Positions 11,615 to 24,030 are shown, counted from the first letter of the stretch. The stretch is 64,000 bases of DNA from Atherinomorus stipes (GCA_023101725.1 JALJCO010003963.1:121251-185250); one strand, 5' to 3'. Translations and numbers: made by a program. Notes: a model not told the origin generated them from the letters alone.

Positions 11615-12700
11615 AACTTTTTCGTGCCCACACTTCAGTACAATCCACAGAGATTTACACCAACTTTATTCCTTCTGTGTTTCAAGTGTCTCTTCTCATC
11701 AGTTTTGACGCTTTCAGGCCGTTGTGCTGCATCAGCAGTGACGGCCAGCATTGGCTGAGAAAAGCGTCACGACAGCTTTAGAAACCTAAACTAAAGAGGC
11801 CTGGATTCATGCACATGCACAATGAAATGACCGCTTTTACCACTTATTATACCGTGTAGAAAGCATTTCTCTTAGCAAGATTAGGATAGAATCAGGCACT
11901 GGGCCTTAAATCCCGGCATACACAACGTGAAACAAAAGCAGAAGTACACCGGAGGCAGCATGGAGACCCGGCGTGTCATTTGGACGGAGTTCTCGTTGTA
12001 GACCTGACAGACCGTACAGCCCACGTCTGGTCAGACAATTCCTCGTCCACACAAAGTCGTAACCTTTTCTTTTTGGTGAATTCTTCACAAAGAAGAGCGC
12101 AAATTGCCAAAACACTGTGCTTTTTGGTGATAGCATACTGTTGCTGCTGTCTTCTTCTTCTTCTACTACTACCAGCTGTATTTATCACGTTGCATGTCGG
12201 GATTGTTCCAGACCCTGACCTGTCTTTGAGGACGTACAGTGTGAGCAGTCAGATCGCATCCAAGCATCGGTTCGTTCGGTATGAGGACAGACATCGCAAG
12301 CTGTGAACTTTTGAACTCTGCAACTGATTTGCATAATTTGAGTTGGAGCTGCGAGCAACGATTGGAAATATCACACAGTGTATCCCAGACTTTAGTACCC
12401 TGTACTCCTGCACATCTAGCTGAGCAGGAAACCTGCAGATGTTCTAACATGAGCAGAAATCCAGGAAATAAAAATAGATCTGATACAGGTTTATTTATTA
12501 TGTAATGGACATGTGAGCCCCCTCACAGAAGTTTCCGGTAGTCTTCAGGAACCGTTTCTCCAGGCTTCTGGAAGGACTTTCCGGAGTCACCACAACCATC
12601 AGTTCAGGAAGACCATCTCTAGTAGCTTTTCTGTCTAAAGGGCAGAGATACACCAGGCCGATGTTCGTCCGTCTGGTGTCGTCGTGAAGTCTTCTGAAGT
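11615..12700. other. Intergenic, no gene recognised
   Basis: A CT/CTT/CTA-rich patch lies at 12140-12175. Opposing short open frames overlap but show no known domain. Confidence 0.5.
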
Positions 12701-12702
12701 CG

Positions 12703-14836
12703 GTCGTGAGTCAGGTTGGTGTGTTCTGTGTCGTCATGGAGACGTCTGTAGTCGGTCGTGAGTCAGGTTGGTGTGTTCTGTGTCGTCATGGAGACGTCTG
12801 AAGTCGGTCGTGAGTCAGGTTGGTGTGTTCTGTGTCGTCATGGAGACGTCTGAAGTCGGTCGTGAGTCAGGTTGGTGTGTTCTGTGTCGTCATGGAGACG
12901 TCTGAAGTCGGTCGTGAGTCAGGTTGGTGTGTTCTGTGTCTTCATGGAGACGTCTGAAGTCGGTCGTGAGTCAGGTTGGTGTGTTCTGTGTCGTCATGGA
13001 GACGTCTGAAGTCGGTCGTGAGTCAGGTTGGTGTGTTCTGTGTCGTCATGGAGACGTCTGAAGTCGGTCGTGAGTCAGGTTGGTGTGTTCTGTGTCGTCA
13101 TGGAGACGTCTGAAGTCGGTCGTGAGTCAGGTTGGTGTGTTCTGTGTCGTCATGGAGACGTCTGAAGTCGGTCGTGAGTCAGGTTGGTGTGTTCTGTGTC
13201 GTCATGGAGACGTCTGAAGTCGGTCGTGAGTCAGGTTGGTGTGTTCTGTGTCGTCATGGAGACGTCTGAAGTCGGTCGTGAGTCAGGTTGGTGTGTTCTG
13301 TGTCGTCATGGAGACGTCTGAAGTCGGTCGTGAGACAGGTTGGTGTGTTCTGTGTCGTCATGGAGACGTCTGAAGTCGGTCGTGAGTCAGGTTGGTGTGT
13401 TCTGTGTCGTCATGGAGACGTCTGAAGTCGGTCGTGAGTCAGGTTGGTGTGTTCTGTGTCTTCATGGAGACGTCTGAAGTCGGTCGTGAGTCAGGTTGGT
13501 GTGTTCTGTGTCGTCATGGAGACGTCTGAAGTCGGTCGTGAGACAGGTTGGTGTGTTCTGTGTCGTCATGGAGACGTCTGAAGTCGGTCGTGAGTCAGGT
13601 TGGTGTGTTCTGTGTCGTCATGGAGACGTCTGAAGTCTGTCGTGAGTCAGGTTGGTGTGTTCTGTGTCGTCATGGAGACGTCTGAAGTCGGTCGTGAGTC
13701 AGGTTGGTGTGTTCTGTGTCGTCATGGAGACGTCTGAAGTCGGTCGTGAGTCAGGTTGGTGTGTTCTGTGTCGTCATGGAGACGTCTGAAGTCGGTCGTG
13801 AGTCAGGTTGGTGTGTTCTGTGTCGTCATGGAGACGTCTGAAGTCGGTCGTGAGACAGGTTGGTGTGTTCTGTGTCGTCATGGAGACGTCTGAAGTCGGT
13901 CGTGAGTCAGGTTGGTGTGTTCTGTGTCGTCATGGAGACGTCTGAAGTCGGTCGTGAGTCAGGTTGGTGTGTTCTGTGTCGTCATGGAGACGTCTGAAGT
14001 CGGTCGTGAGTCAGGTTGGTGTGTTCTGTGTCGTCATGGAGACGTCTGAAGTCGGTCGTGAGTCAGGTTGGTGTGTTCTGTGTCGTCATGGAGACGTCTG
14101 AAGTCGGTCGTGAGTCAGGTTGGTGTGTTCTGTGTCGTCATGGAGACGTCTGAAGTCGGTCGTGAGTCAGGTTGGTGTGTTCTGTGTCGTCAGTGGAGAC
14201 GTGTGAAGTCGGTCGTGGAGTCAGGTTGGTGTGTTCTGTGTTGTCATGGAGACGTCTGACGTCTGTCGTGAGTCAGGTTGGTGTGTTCTGTGTCGTCATG
14301 GAGACGTCTGAAGTCGGTCGTGAGTCAGGTTGGTGTGTTCTGTGTTGTCATGGAGACGTCTGACGTCTGTCGTGAGTCAGGTTGGTGTGTTCTGTGTCGT
14401 CATGGAGACGTCTGAAGTCGGTCGTGAGTCAGGTTGGTGTGTTTTGTGTCGTCATGGAGACGTCTGAAGTCGGTCGTGAGTCAGGTTGGTGTGTACTGTG
14501 TCGTCATGGAGACGTCTGAAGTCGGTCGTGAGTCAGGTTGGTGTGTTCTGTGTCGTCATGGAGACGTCTGAAGTCGGTCGTGAGTCAGGTTGGTGTGTTC
14601 TGTGTCGTCATGGAGACGTCTGAAGTCGGTCGTGAGTCAGGTTGGTGTGTTCTGTGTCGTCATGGAGACGTCTGAAGTCGGTCGTGAGTCAGGTTGGTGT
14701 GTACTGTGTCGTCATGGAGACGTCTGAAGTCGGTCGTGAGTCAGGTTGGTGTGTACTGTGTCGTCATGGAGACGTCTGAAGTCGGTCGTGAGTCAGGTTG
14801 GTGTGTACTGTGTCGTCATGGAGACGTCTGAAGTCA
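12703..14836 (+). repeat. 52-bp minisatellite, about 41 copies
   Basis: The unit begins GTCGTGAGTCAGGTTGG and ends AGACGTCTGAAGTCG; consecutive units are spaced 52 bp apart. The array spans 2134 bp, and allowing for a 2-bp insertion near 14190-14218 this is 41 units. Sequence is very homogeneous. Recurrent variants are GTGAGACAGG (three units), TCTTCATGG (two units) and GTGTACTGTG (last units). Each unit contains the palindrome AGACGTCT. As 52 is not a multiple of three, long coding frames do not persist. Confidence 0.97.
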
Positions 14837-14929
14837 GTCGTGAATCTGCGAATCAGCAAACGAGAAGACCTGATGTAAAGGTAAACAAACCAGATGAAGA
14901 GTGGACATAATGCAAACTCTCACACATGG

Positions 14930-15245
14930 TTTGGCATCGTATTGGGACCTTAGCTAGCAGTCCTCGCTCTCTGCTAACAACAGCAGCAGCAGCTTTGACG
15001 TGTTTTCATCTTGACAAATGTTCCGTCATTTCTGGTTTTGGGGCCACATATAGATCAGGCCGCCTGCTGTCTTGGTGACATTATATTTTGCGCATGCGTA
15101 GAAGGTACACCCAGGTCTTGGTGGGCTCAATGAGTACTTGGACACTTTTCTCACCATGTCAGCGAGACTGAAGCCGATTGATCAGCTGACCCCATTTTCT
15201 GGTGACGACCGCTTCGGTCGGCAGTCTGTCTGGTGTGTCTTTGCC
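14930..15245 (+). repeat. Dispersed repeat copy 1
   Basis: Nearly collinear with 37342-37680. The shared start is TTGGCATCGTATTGGGACC, and the shared end is a GACCCCATTTTCTGGTGAC segment followed by CGGTCGGCAGTCTGTC. It has no open frame of note and no clear terminal repeats, so the family is unassigned. Confidence 0.75.
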
Positions 15246-15249
15246 TTTA

Positions 15250-16125
15250 TCTTTTACGCCTCCACTCGATCAGATTTGGTCTTGACTTTCACCTGTTTTT
15301 AGGGTTTTTACTTATTTCAGGTTTTAAGTTTTTCTCAGTTTCTTGGACATTGTGGGTCTCATTCATGAAACAATAATAAATTTTTGAACAGATTTACTCG
15401 CATTATGCGTTTTTAGCTGAATCTGTAAATGAAGGCAGATCTAAGTGGACCGCTCATTAGAAACTGATCGACTGCAGAGGTAAACCAGAAATGTTGGAGA
15501 AACTGCTCCACAGAAATATCAAATTGCTGAATTTATTGAGTCAATAAAAAGTTGTGTTGCAGGCTTTGGTGAGCTGTCGTTGTCGCCATGTGTGCAGAAG
15601 CTGTGTCCTGATCAAAGACTAAAAAAAATGGGCATCCGGTCACGTCTGAAGAGGGAAAGTGAAGCCAGTTGGGCGTTTCACACCGTCGCCATGTTGCTGT
15701 GTTGCGTGTGTCATCACTCCTAGAAAATACTTAAATAGGCAAAGACAGGGCCACTTTGAGCTGCGGGGCAAATGGTTGAAAGCTAAGCTAATGCTAACTG
15801 AGCTAATCCGAAGTTAACAGGAATGAAGATAGACAGTTTAAAGGTAAGGCATGCTCAGACTTGCTGCTAGCCAGCTAAAAACCACCGTTGTGCAACTCTG
15901 CTACAGGATGAGACCTCACTGCGAGCTAGCAGGAAGCTAACTCTTAGCCTCCACGGCAAAAACCACCCCCTGGTCTGCTGCCTGTCAATCAAGAGGACAC
16001 GCCCCTAACTGTGTGTGATTTTAAGATTTAATAATATCGAAACAATGAGTTATAAAAAAAATTCACCAACCTCACAGTTGACATGAAGGTAAACTGGACC
16101 TATTAAACCTAAAATGATGTTTGAA
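15250..16125. other. Intergenic, no gene recognised
   Basis: Contains GCTAGC/AGCTAA-rich text typical of fish interspersed repeats (about 15770-15970). No domain-bearing frame found. Confidence 0.45.
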
Positions 16126-16128
16126 TCA

Positions 16129-16640
16129 GGCTGTAAACATGTTTATTCCTGCTGTAAACATGTTTATTTCTGCTGTAAACATGTTTTTTTCTGCTGTAAG
16201 CATGTTTATTCCTCCTGTAAACATGTTTTTTTCTGCTGTAAGCATGTGTATTTCTGCTCTAAATATGTTTATTTCTGGTGTAAACATGTTTATTTCTGCT
16301 GTAAATACGTATGTTCCTGCTGCAAACATGTTTATTCCTGCTGAAAACATGTTTATTTCTGCTGTAAACATGTTTATTCCTGCTGTAAACATGTTTATTT
16401 CTGCTGTAAACATGTTTTTTTCTGCTGTAAGCATGTTTATTCCTCCTGTAAACATGTTTTTTTCTGCTGTAAGCATGTGTATTTCTGCTCTAAATATGTT
16501 TATTTCTGGTGTAAACATGATTATTTCTGCTGTAAATACGTATATTTCTGCTGTAAGCATGTTTATTCCTGCTGTAAACATGTTTATTCCTCCTGTAAAC
16601 ATGTTTATTCTGCTGTGAACATGTTTATTTCTGCTGTGAA
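16129..16640 (+). repeat. 21-bp minisatellite with 231-bp higher-order duplication
   Basis: The unit is close to CTGCTGTAAACATGTTTATTT, about 24 copies. The variant unit CTGCTCTAAATATG occurs at about 16254 and again 231 bp (11 units) later, together with the same neighbouring variants, so an 11-unit block was duplicated. The period is divisible by three, which keeps frames open on both strands. I regard these as repeat translations, not genes. Confidence 0.95.
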
Positions 16641-17434
16641 GTTGGTCTTTATAACATGGGATTCTGTGGAGATCTGCTCTGTTTTGGAGCCCCTAGTGGA
16701 TGAAAAGAGAACTACAATTATTTAACCGAACTTCTGGGCTACACTCTTTTTCAACAGAGTTTGCCCCTCTGTCCTGATCAATGTTGCAGTTGCACCTGCA
16801 CCTTTGAAACCAAGAAGAACTTATTTTTGCTGGATGTGTTCCTGCTTCTTCAGGACATCTTTTTAGATCCTGTTCATCTGCTGCAGACAGTTTTCTTCTC
16901 CTGACTTCTCTTATTTCATCCTCCACACGTCCAGTTTCTGCTCACCACGCTGAGATTTTCCAGCTCTTTGGAAACTAAGTTGTTGCTGCTAAAATCCTTC
17001 TTTCTGTCTGAAAGTTGTTTTATCTTTGGTGCTTTTCTCAGATCCCACTGAAGACTTGGAAAAATAGGTTCGTGAGACCATCCTGATCTCGCGAGCTTCA
17101 GGTTTTCACTCGCAGATCAGTCTGGCTACTTTCCGTTGAAGAGAATTTATAGCAGTTCACCAAATGATCGTCCAATCAGCGTTGGCTTTGAGGCTGGTTG
17201 AGGTGTGACGCAACAAGAAGCGACAGTTCAGTCTAAACAACATGGCGGCTTCAGTGGATGAAACTAGCGTCAGCGTGACTATCGCTCAAGTTTTATCAGA
17301 ATTACTGTCGACATGTTTCTTGTTTGCTGAGCTAACGTGCCATTGTCGGCAGCAGCAACAGTAGCCTGGCTTGTGGTTGTGTTTTCGTCGTCCCTCTGTT
17401 AATACGTCATATGCTTAGTTGATCTGATTGGTTG
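16641..17434. other. Intergenic; probably an older repeat at 17070-17434
   Basis: No domain-bearing frame. The text from about 17070, which resumes after the MITE at 17634, reads like one older interspersed element into which the MITE inserted. The outer ends are unclear. Confidence 0.4.
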
Positions 17435-17641
17435 ATCTGACCCAGTGGTGTCCAAAGTCTGTCCTCAAGGGCTGCTGTCCTGACAGTTTTCCATGCCTCC
17501 TTGCACCAGCACAGCTGACTCAAATTAAATTAATCTAAAAGCTTATGAATTTGAGTCAGGTGTGTGTTGGAGAAGGGAGACATGGAAAACCTGCAGGATT
17601 GTGGCCCTCGAGGACCGGAGCTGGACACCCCTGATCTGACC
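17435..17641. mobile_element. hAT-type MITE with perfect 8-bp target duplication
   Basis: The 191-bp element at 17443-17633 is bounded by the direct repeat ATCTGACC (17435-17442 and 17634-17641), the 8-bp duplication expected of hAT transposases. Its ends are inverted repeats: CAGTGGTGTCCA on the left and CAGGGGTGTCCA on the right in reverse. The match continues through the CCTC(A/G)AGGGC and GTTTTCCATG words. It has no coding capacity and needs a hAT transposase elsewhere. Confidence 0.92.
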
Positions 17642-17957
17642 CGTCTATCACCAACATAGGTGGTGATAGACAGATGCCTTATCCAATCAGCTAACCAGTG
17701 TTTTCACCCCTTCCCAAAGCTCTAACAGATGATTCCCAGATGGATATGCGGGAGCAAATGCATCTGGCAGAGTCAGGTTACTGGAACAAATGATGTGTTT
17801 TTGAAAACAGGCTGCTAGTAACAGAGAGCCTTCCACGTGCACTGGAAACAGACTTTCATTCTTTACTTAGTAGTTATTGAGAACAGAATCAGACCCACTT
17901 CCTCCTCCAGAACTGCCTTCATTCTTAATGTCATAGGTTCAACAGGTGTTGGAAACT

Positions 17958-18742
17958 GAGGCCCAGTCTTAGTCATCTTTTGTAACCCTGTGTCCTAACA
18001 AGATTGAGAGACCCCTACCCCTCTGTCCTAACAGCACTGAGACACCACTAAACCTCTGTCCTAACCGGACTGAGACACCACTAAACCTCTCTTCTAACAG
18101 GACTGAGACACCCCTACCCCTCTCTTCTAACAGGACTGGGACACCCCTAAACCTGTGTCCTAACCTGATTGAAACACCCCTACCCCTCTGTCTTAACAGG
18201 ATTGAGACACCCATACCCCTCTGTCCTAACAGGACTGAGACACCCCTATCCGTCTGTTCTAAAAAGATCGAGACACCCCTACCCCTCTGTCGTAACAGGA
18301 CTGAGACACCCCTAAACCTGTGTCCTGACCGGACTGAGACACCCCTAAAACTGTGTCCCAACAGGACTGAGACACACCTATCCCTCTGTCCTAAAAAGAT
18401 CGAGACACCCCTACCCCTCTGTCCTAACAGGACTGAGACACCCCAAAAACTGTGTCCCAACAGGACTGAGACACACCTATCCCTCTGTCCTTAAAAGATC
18501 AAGATACCCCTACCCCTCTGTCCTAACAGGACTGAGACACCCCTAAACCTCTGTCCTACCAGGACTGAGACACCCCTACCCCTCTGTCCTAACAGGACTG
18601 AGACACCCCTAAACCTGTGTCCCAACAGGACTAAGACACCCCTACTCCTCTGTCCTACCAGGATTGAGACCCCCCTACCCCCTGCACATGAATGTGAAAA
18701 ACAGAGGATAAGGGCTACGGGGTAGAACTAAGACTGGGCCTA
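17958..18742. mobile_element. TIR element whose interior is a 33-bp satellite
   Basis: The 14-bp inverted repeat GGCCCAGTCTTAGT (17960-17973) is matched exactly in reverse at 18727-18740. Its outermost bases are followed by ACT on both sides, a possible 3-bp target duplication. The interior (17986-18683) is about 21 copies of a 33-bp unit around CTGTCCTAACAGGACTGAG. Because 33 is divisible by three, a minus-strand frame of 163 codons runs through it as an 11-residue repeat. This is a by-product of the period. Confidence 0.75.
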
Positions 18743-19858
18743 ACTCTATCTGCTTCTGAAGTGAGGCCCACTCTTTACTCTATAAACTCTCCAAGATTAG
18801 CTGCTCTGTATTTAAATTTAGCCAGAATGAACGCTGTTCATACTTAGAATCCACTCAAGTCTCGTGCTCAGAGAAGATCCGGACCAGTGTTTGGTTTTTT
18901 GGGTTTAAAAGAGATCGCGGGGATTCCTACATCCACATGTTGTCTGCCAACAGGCTCAGTGTTGACTCAGAAATTGCTTCAGTCATTCAGTTAATCCACT
19001 CATCCTATGTTTGGTATTTGGATTCTGAAGACAGAAAACAAGTGTGAAGGGAATAGTTGATCCGTCTCAGGTAATGACGCATAAAAGCAACATCTGACTT
19101 GTCTTCATGCTTTTCTGAACTTTGTTCTTGTGCAAAAATCCATCACAGACACCCTTAACTGTTTAAAGCCGGAGCCAAGAAATAATGGGCAGAATTTTTT
19201 TCCCTTTTTCATCTTAAGTCTTTATTTGGCACTTTAAGTAAATGTGGAAAAATGAAAATGATTATGTACTGTTTATTACTGTGTGATATATCCGAGTGAT
19301 TTTAGTGCAAAGTATCCACCAGGAGGCAGAAAACATGCTTGAGATTTTACACAACAGCCTTTTGAGCCAAGGTTTTACCATAAGATCACACAGAAGGGCT
19401 GAAAGACGGTACTAAAGCCTGAGCTAAGCCTGTCCTGTCCTGTCCTTCCTGTCCTTCCCTCCTTCCATCATCCATTGATCACATGTTTACAAACTATAAA
19501 TGCATTCAGCATTATGTCAGAAAACTCCCTTTACCACAAAAAGCAGATAAATGTCTCCATCACTCACAATAAGAAAATGCTCAGATAAACTACATGTAAG
19601 TAAACATGCAGGATGTAAAAGATGATCATTACACGACGCGTTGTGGGTCAATATTTTCCAAACTGTTGTAGAAACAGAGCTGGTGGAGCTCATCAGATCC
19701 TTTGATGCTGCATAATCCACATGGCAGCATGTTGACTAGTAAACAAGTGGCAAACTTCAGCTGAGAAAAGTGAAGCCAAGCTGGAAGTGCGAGTAGGTGC
19801 AGGTCATCCCTAATCCACTGCAAAAATAAGTCAATCCCCAGAGATTCCCATAAAATAC
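18743..19858. other. Intergenic, no gene recognised
   Basis: Nothing beyond short open frames and a CTGTCCTTCC-type patch at 19430-19470. Confidence 0.5.
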
Positions 19859-20062
19859 CAAGTTGAAATAAACTTGTTTACAACAGAAATAAACATGTTT
19901 ACAACAGAAATAAACATGCTTACAGCAGGAATAAACTTGTTCACAGCAGAAACAAACATGCTTACAGCAGAAATAAACATTTAAAGCAGAAATAAACATT
20001 TAAAGCAGAAATAAACATGCCTAGAGCAGAAATATACATTTGCAACAGGAATGAACATGTCA
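19859..20062 (-). repeat. 21-bp minisatellite, inverted relative to 16.1 kb array
   Basis: The plus strand reads AGAAATAAACATGTTTACAAC and variants, the reverse complement of the 16129-16640 unit. About nine to ten units, more diverged. The two arrays are 3.2 kb apart and in opposite orientation. Confidence 0.9.
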
Positions 20063-20701
20063 CAGCAGAATCTAGGAAAGCACTCAGAGAGTGCAGCTTG
20101 ACTTCCTTATCTTTGTGTGTTCTGCATCACAGTATCCAGAATTTTCTCTGGATCCGGATCAAATTTGGAAACGTTGAAGAACTCATTGAGATCCTTTCTT
20201 GTAATTTTTACCAAACACTCGGGCATTTGTATGGAGTTATATGGAGCAATTCCACAAATGTGTCCTATCAGGATGATGTTGATGCAAGACTTTAGGCGTT
20301 GGTAAGGAGGTTTGATGTTCACCATGGGGGGTCGGTCAGAACACACAGGACTCGCTTGTACAGTTAACTGTTTTTACTGGTCACTCTGAATCATAACAGC
20401 ACAGTAATGCAACAAACGACAAGCTTCCAGGTGGAAGTTCAGGTGAATGTGGATGGAAGTGAGTGTGGTCTATAAACACAGAAATACAAAGAAGCCATGA
20501 GGAACATTCGTTCAGCAAATACACACATTCAAGGTATTAATTATTACTAATAAATCCCTTCCAGTTAGGACTAAACATGCATATGTGTTCAACGCTAACA
20601 GTTCCAGTAACTGGCATGTAGCAGGTCAGCTAGCTTAATAGCTTAACAGGCTCATGGTGAATAGAGGAAACTTCTGAATAAGCAAAACAAACATCCTGCA
20701 A
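20063..20701. other. Intergenic, no gene recognised
   Basis: A minus-strand frame at 20107-20346 has a varied amino-acid composition, but I recognise no family and no splice context, so it is not called. A 20-base G run follows at 20702-20721. Confidence 0.4.
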
Positions 20702-20721
20702 GGGGGGGGGGGGGGGGGGGG

Positions 20722-21352
20722 CGCACACTACAGGATTCCTGACACCTTCACAGATGTAGAGACCACACACTTGATGATTACAAAAGACAAATCGACCAAG
20801 ATTTCTCTCTTCTGATCATATAGTGTGGGTTGTACACTACAGAGAACACCCCACACCAACTGATTTGTTAGCAGAGAATCGGCTCCTTCACTGCCAACAT
20901 CCCAAATCTCGTGATATCAAACGAGACTTCGGTGACGAGACTTTAGCATAAACAAACGTAGCAGACTTTTCAGCCACTTACATTGTGGAAAAAGTCCTGG
21001 AGACAACGGGGACGTGGCTGTACGGCCGTAAGTTGGAGATGAATAAAAATGACCCCAAACATCAGATATGTTGGAGAGCAGGACGGTGAGTTGTGTGTTC
21101 GGGTCGTCTCGGAACAACACACACACCAGGATTTCTAGTCCCAAATGTTAAACATGTTCATTATCTACCATCTCTCCTTCCAAGGCGTTCTGAACGGACC
21201 GGACGAAATCACTCTTAACTCACCGCACACCAGGAAGATCGGATGCCGTGTTTTTTGCAAACATCCGACAATCGGACCTTTGGGCGCTTTGATCGTAAAG
21301 GGAAGATCAGGACAAAAATCGGGCTATTTTTCTGTAGTGTGTACCTGCCTTA
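20722..21352. mobile_element. Possible DNA-transposon remnant with CACACTACAG ends
   Basis: The left end reads GCGCACACTACAGGATT. The right end, in reverse, reads GGTACACACTACAGAAAAA. That gives about 10 shared terminal bases. The interior has repeated CGAT-containing words but no transposase frame. The left boundary is obscured by the G run, and no target duplication can be verified. Confidence 0.35.
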
Positions 21353-21812
21353 ATTTTCATTTCTGCATCCTGACATCATGAGCTCAGTAGCGCAGCTGCA
21401 CACTTCTGCCACAAGGGGGCACTCACGGCTCATCAACAGCCTTTCCAACATGGCCGACCTCACAATGATAAAGAATCTTTCAGAACATTCCTGGATCCAG
21501 AAGCTGATCCGGATCACCACCAACATTTAATGGGTTCATCCTTGGACTGAGACACACGGCTGGTGAAGATTTCAGGTCAGTCCAGTGGAAATGAACATGT
21601 TTACAGATGTCTCTGCTTTCATATGACACCTCATTCGTTAGAGAAATGATCAGCAGCTCAAAGTACTGTTCTCCTGATGAGGATGATGATGGTGATGATG
21701 ACGCTTTTCTCATAGAACTGTTGGGGTCTGAATTCTTTGGTGTGTTTGTTAGGCTGCCACAGCGTAGCTCTGCATGACGTCATTTCCCCTCAGTAACCAG
21801 CAGAATGTAAAC

Positions 21813-21843
<31 letters not shown>

Positions 21844-23098
21844 TCCACACCAGCTTCCTGCGGCTCGTGGCTGCGGTCTTTGCTCCTGTTTGGATCTGAC
21901 AAGAAAACGAGGCCTCTCGTTTCTTAATTATTTAAATCAAACAATTATCTGGCCGTCCTGGGAAAAGCTCTTTTATCCGCTCCTCCAAAACAAAAACAGC
22001 ATCCAGGGTGGAGTCGGGGGGAGGACAGACCACATGCAACACGCCAGCCAATGGTGGAGAACACACTCACTTTCCTTTCGCTTTTAATTATTAAAAGTGA
22101 CTATTTTAGATCTGCGCAGGTGCAGCCGCGGGCCTGGAAGCGCCACCGAGTCCCAGTTAACCGCAGCATCCTGCACATTTCTGTTCACATTTCTGTCCAG
22201 CTGCTGCGTGAGCGCGCGTGCACTGTGACAAACAGCGTTCACATACTTCACGACAGAATCTGAATTCCCGAGAAGTTTGGCTTCTGAGAACACGAACAGC
22301 TTCAGAGAAGGTGGAAAACACGTTCAGCCCTGCGTTTAAGACCAGATTCGTTCTCCTGTTTATCCGCGTTGTGTCACTTTGTTTGAGGAAACTTGATGTT
22401 CACATTGATTACACGTTCAATTATCTATAATTGATAGGAGCGAACTGGAGAGCCGCTGCAGCATGAAACTTTGATGAAGACATGTACTACATTCTTTGTT
22501 ATAGACCAACATACCAGCCAGCCACTGTCTGGAAGACCACAAATATCCAGAAATATTGACAATTCACTGCTTGATTTTCCCTTTTTCATATCTGAAATAG
22601 AAATATGATATCCTTTTTTAGGGTACATTGTAAAGATTAATGGAACTGTAATGTTAAATATTAATTAAATTAAGTAAAGACATTGAACATAATTTCAGGA
22701 CCAGTTTGCTTTTTTTTAAGCAGCTTAATATTTTTCTATATTTTTTTCGTTTCACTTGTAATGGCTGCTTTTACTTTCAGATTATTTTTAGTATTTGGTT
22801 CAGATATTTTTGTTGACTTTATTTTGTTGTAAAAGGAAATTCTTTGGTGATAAAATTCTTCCCGTCACACACGTATATGTTTATCTTTTTATTTATTTAT
22901 GAGGGTTTTTTTAACTCGCAGAAATTCCCATGAAGAGTTTGATAAAGCTGGAAGCTTTTCTGGGAATTCTGGTTTAATAAAAAGGACGATCGAACTCGTT
23001 CAGAGACTAAATCTGAGAGAGAAAATGATTTATGCTTGTATTTGTCCCGAGCAGCGGTCCCAGGTCCCGCTCTGAGATCTGGGCCGGTCTCGTGGTGC

Positions 23099-23099
<1 letters not shown>
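21353..23099. other. Intergenic, no gene recognised
   Basis: Contains a (GT)n at 21813-21831 and AT-rich unique sequence. No domain-bearing frame. Confidence 0.45.
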
Positions 23100-23131
<32 letters not shown>

Positions 23132-23289
23132 CGGTCCCAGTCTCGTGTTGCTCCGCGGGGATCAAACCTGAGCTTCTGTTGTACAACAGATAAACGCAGC
23201 TTCTTAACAAACACGCTGAAAATCAATAGTATCATAACAGCTGATATTCATTATTCATTAATAATGTGTTTATGGACCCAAACCACCTG

Positions 23290-23361
<72 letters not shown>
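23100..23361. repeat. G homopolymers and (GT)n tract
   Basis: A run of 29 G lies at 23100-23128. A (GT)n at about 23291-23326 passes directly into a G run to 23360. Between them, on the minus strand, lies GGTTTGATCCCCG at about 23157-23169, which resembles a tRNA B box. No A box partner is convincing. Confidence 0.9.
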
Positions 23362-23362
<1 letters not shown>

Positions 23363-23872
23363 TATGTATTAATATAAAATGTCTCTGAGAAGTAAATCTA
23401 ATAAATAATACGCACTAGTGAGATGGTTAAAATAAAATCAAGAATTTATGACTACAAGTGCAGATTTCCTCTTACCACATCTGTCATCTGTTATTGTTCT
23501 AGAAAAATCTGCCCTTTTTTTTTTTTTTTTTGTCCACGCATTTGTCATTTCCACAAATACTTACCTTTTATATATATATCGTTTATTTGATATGAAAATA
23601 AAATGACAATCATTTCTGCACTTGCTTCAATTTTCCGTAGTCGGATTATGATGTGAAACATCTCAGTGGTTTAAGAAGAAAAGTTCATTTCAGTCAAAAA
23701 CTGAGTTGAAATGATTTTGTTTTCAGAAAATTCCTCTTTTTCCTTTTTGTTTTTACACATCAATGACGATAAAGAAGCAACGAGGAAACATTCACTTTAT
23801 CTAGGATGAATAAAAGACCCAGTCTCAATCACCAAGATGAAGTATAAATGTCTTCACATATGTATATATACA

Positions 23873-24030
<158 letters not shown>

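Noticed and set aside
12703..14836. CRISPR-like regular array
   Set aside because: Units are contiguous without unique spacers, and the context is a vertebrate genome.
16121..16618. 165-codon frame (and 158 codons on the other strand)
   Set aside because: Both are translations of the 21-bp minisatellite; a period divisible by three keeps frames open in either direction.
17969..18460. 163-codon minus-strand frame with an 11-residue repeat
   Set aside because: Direct product of the 33-bp satellite; no flanking exon, leader or non-repeat domain.
20107..20346. 79-codon minus-strand frame of protein-like composition
   Set aside because: No recognisable family, splice site or partner exon; might be an old repeat fragment.
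23157..23215. tRNA-like B box (GGTTTGATCCCCG) on the minus strand
   Set aside because: No convincing A box, acceptor stem or anticodon arm at proper spacing.
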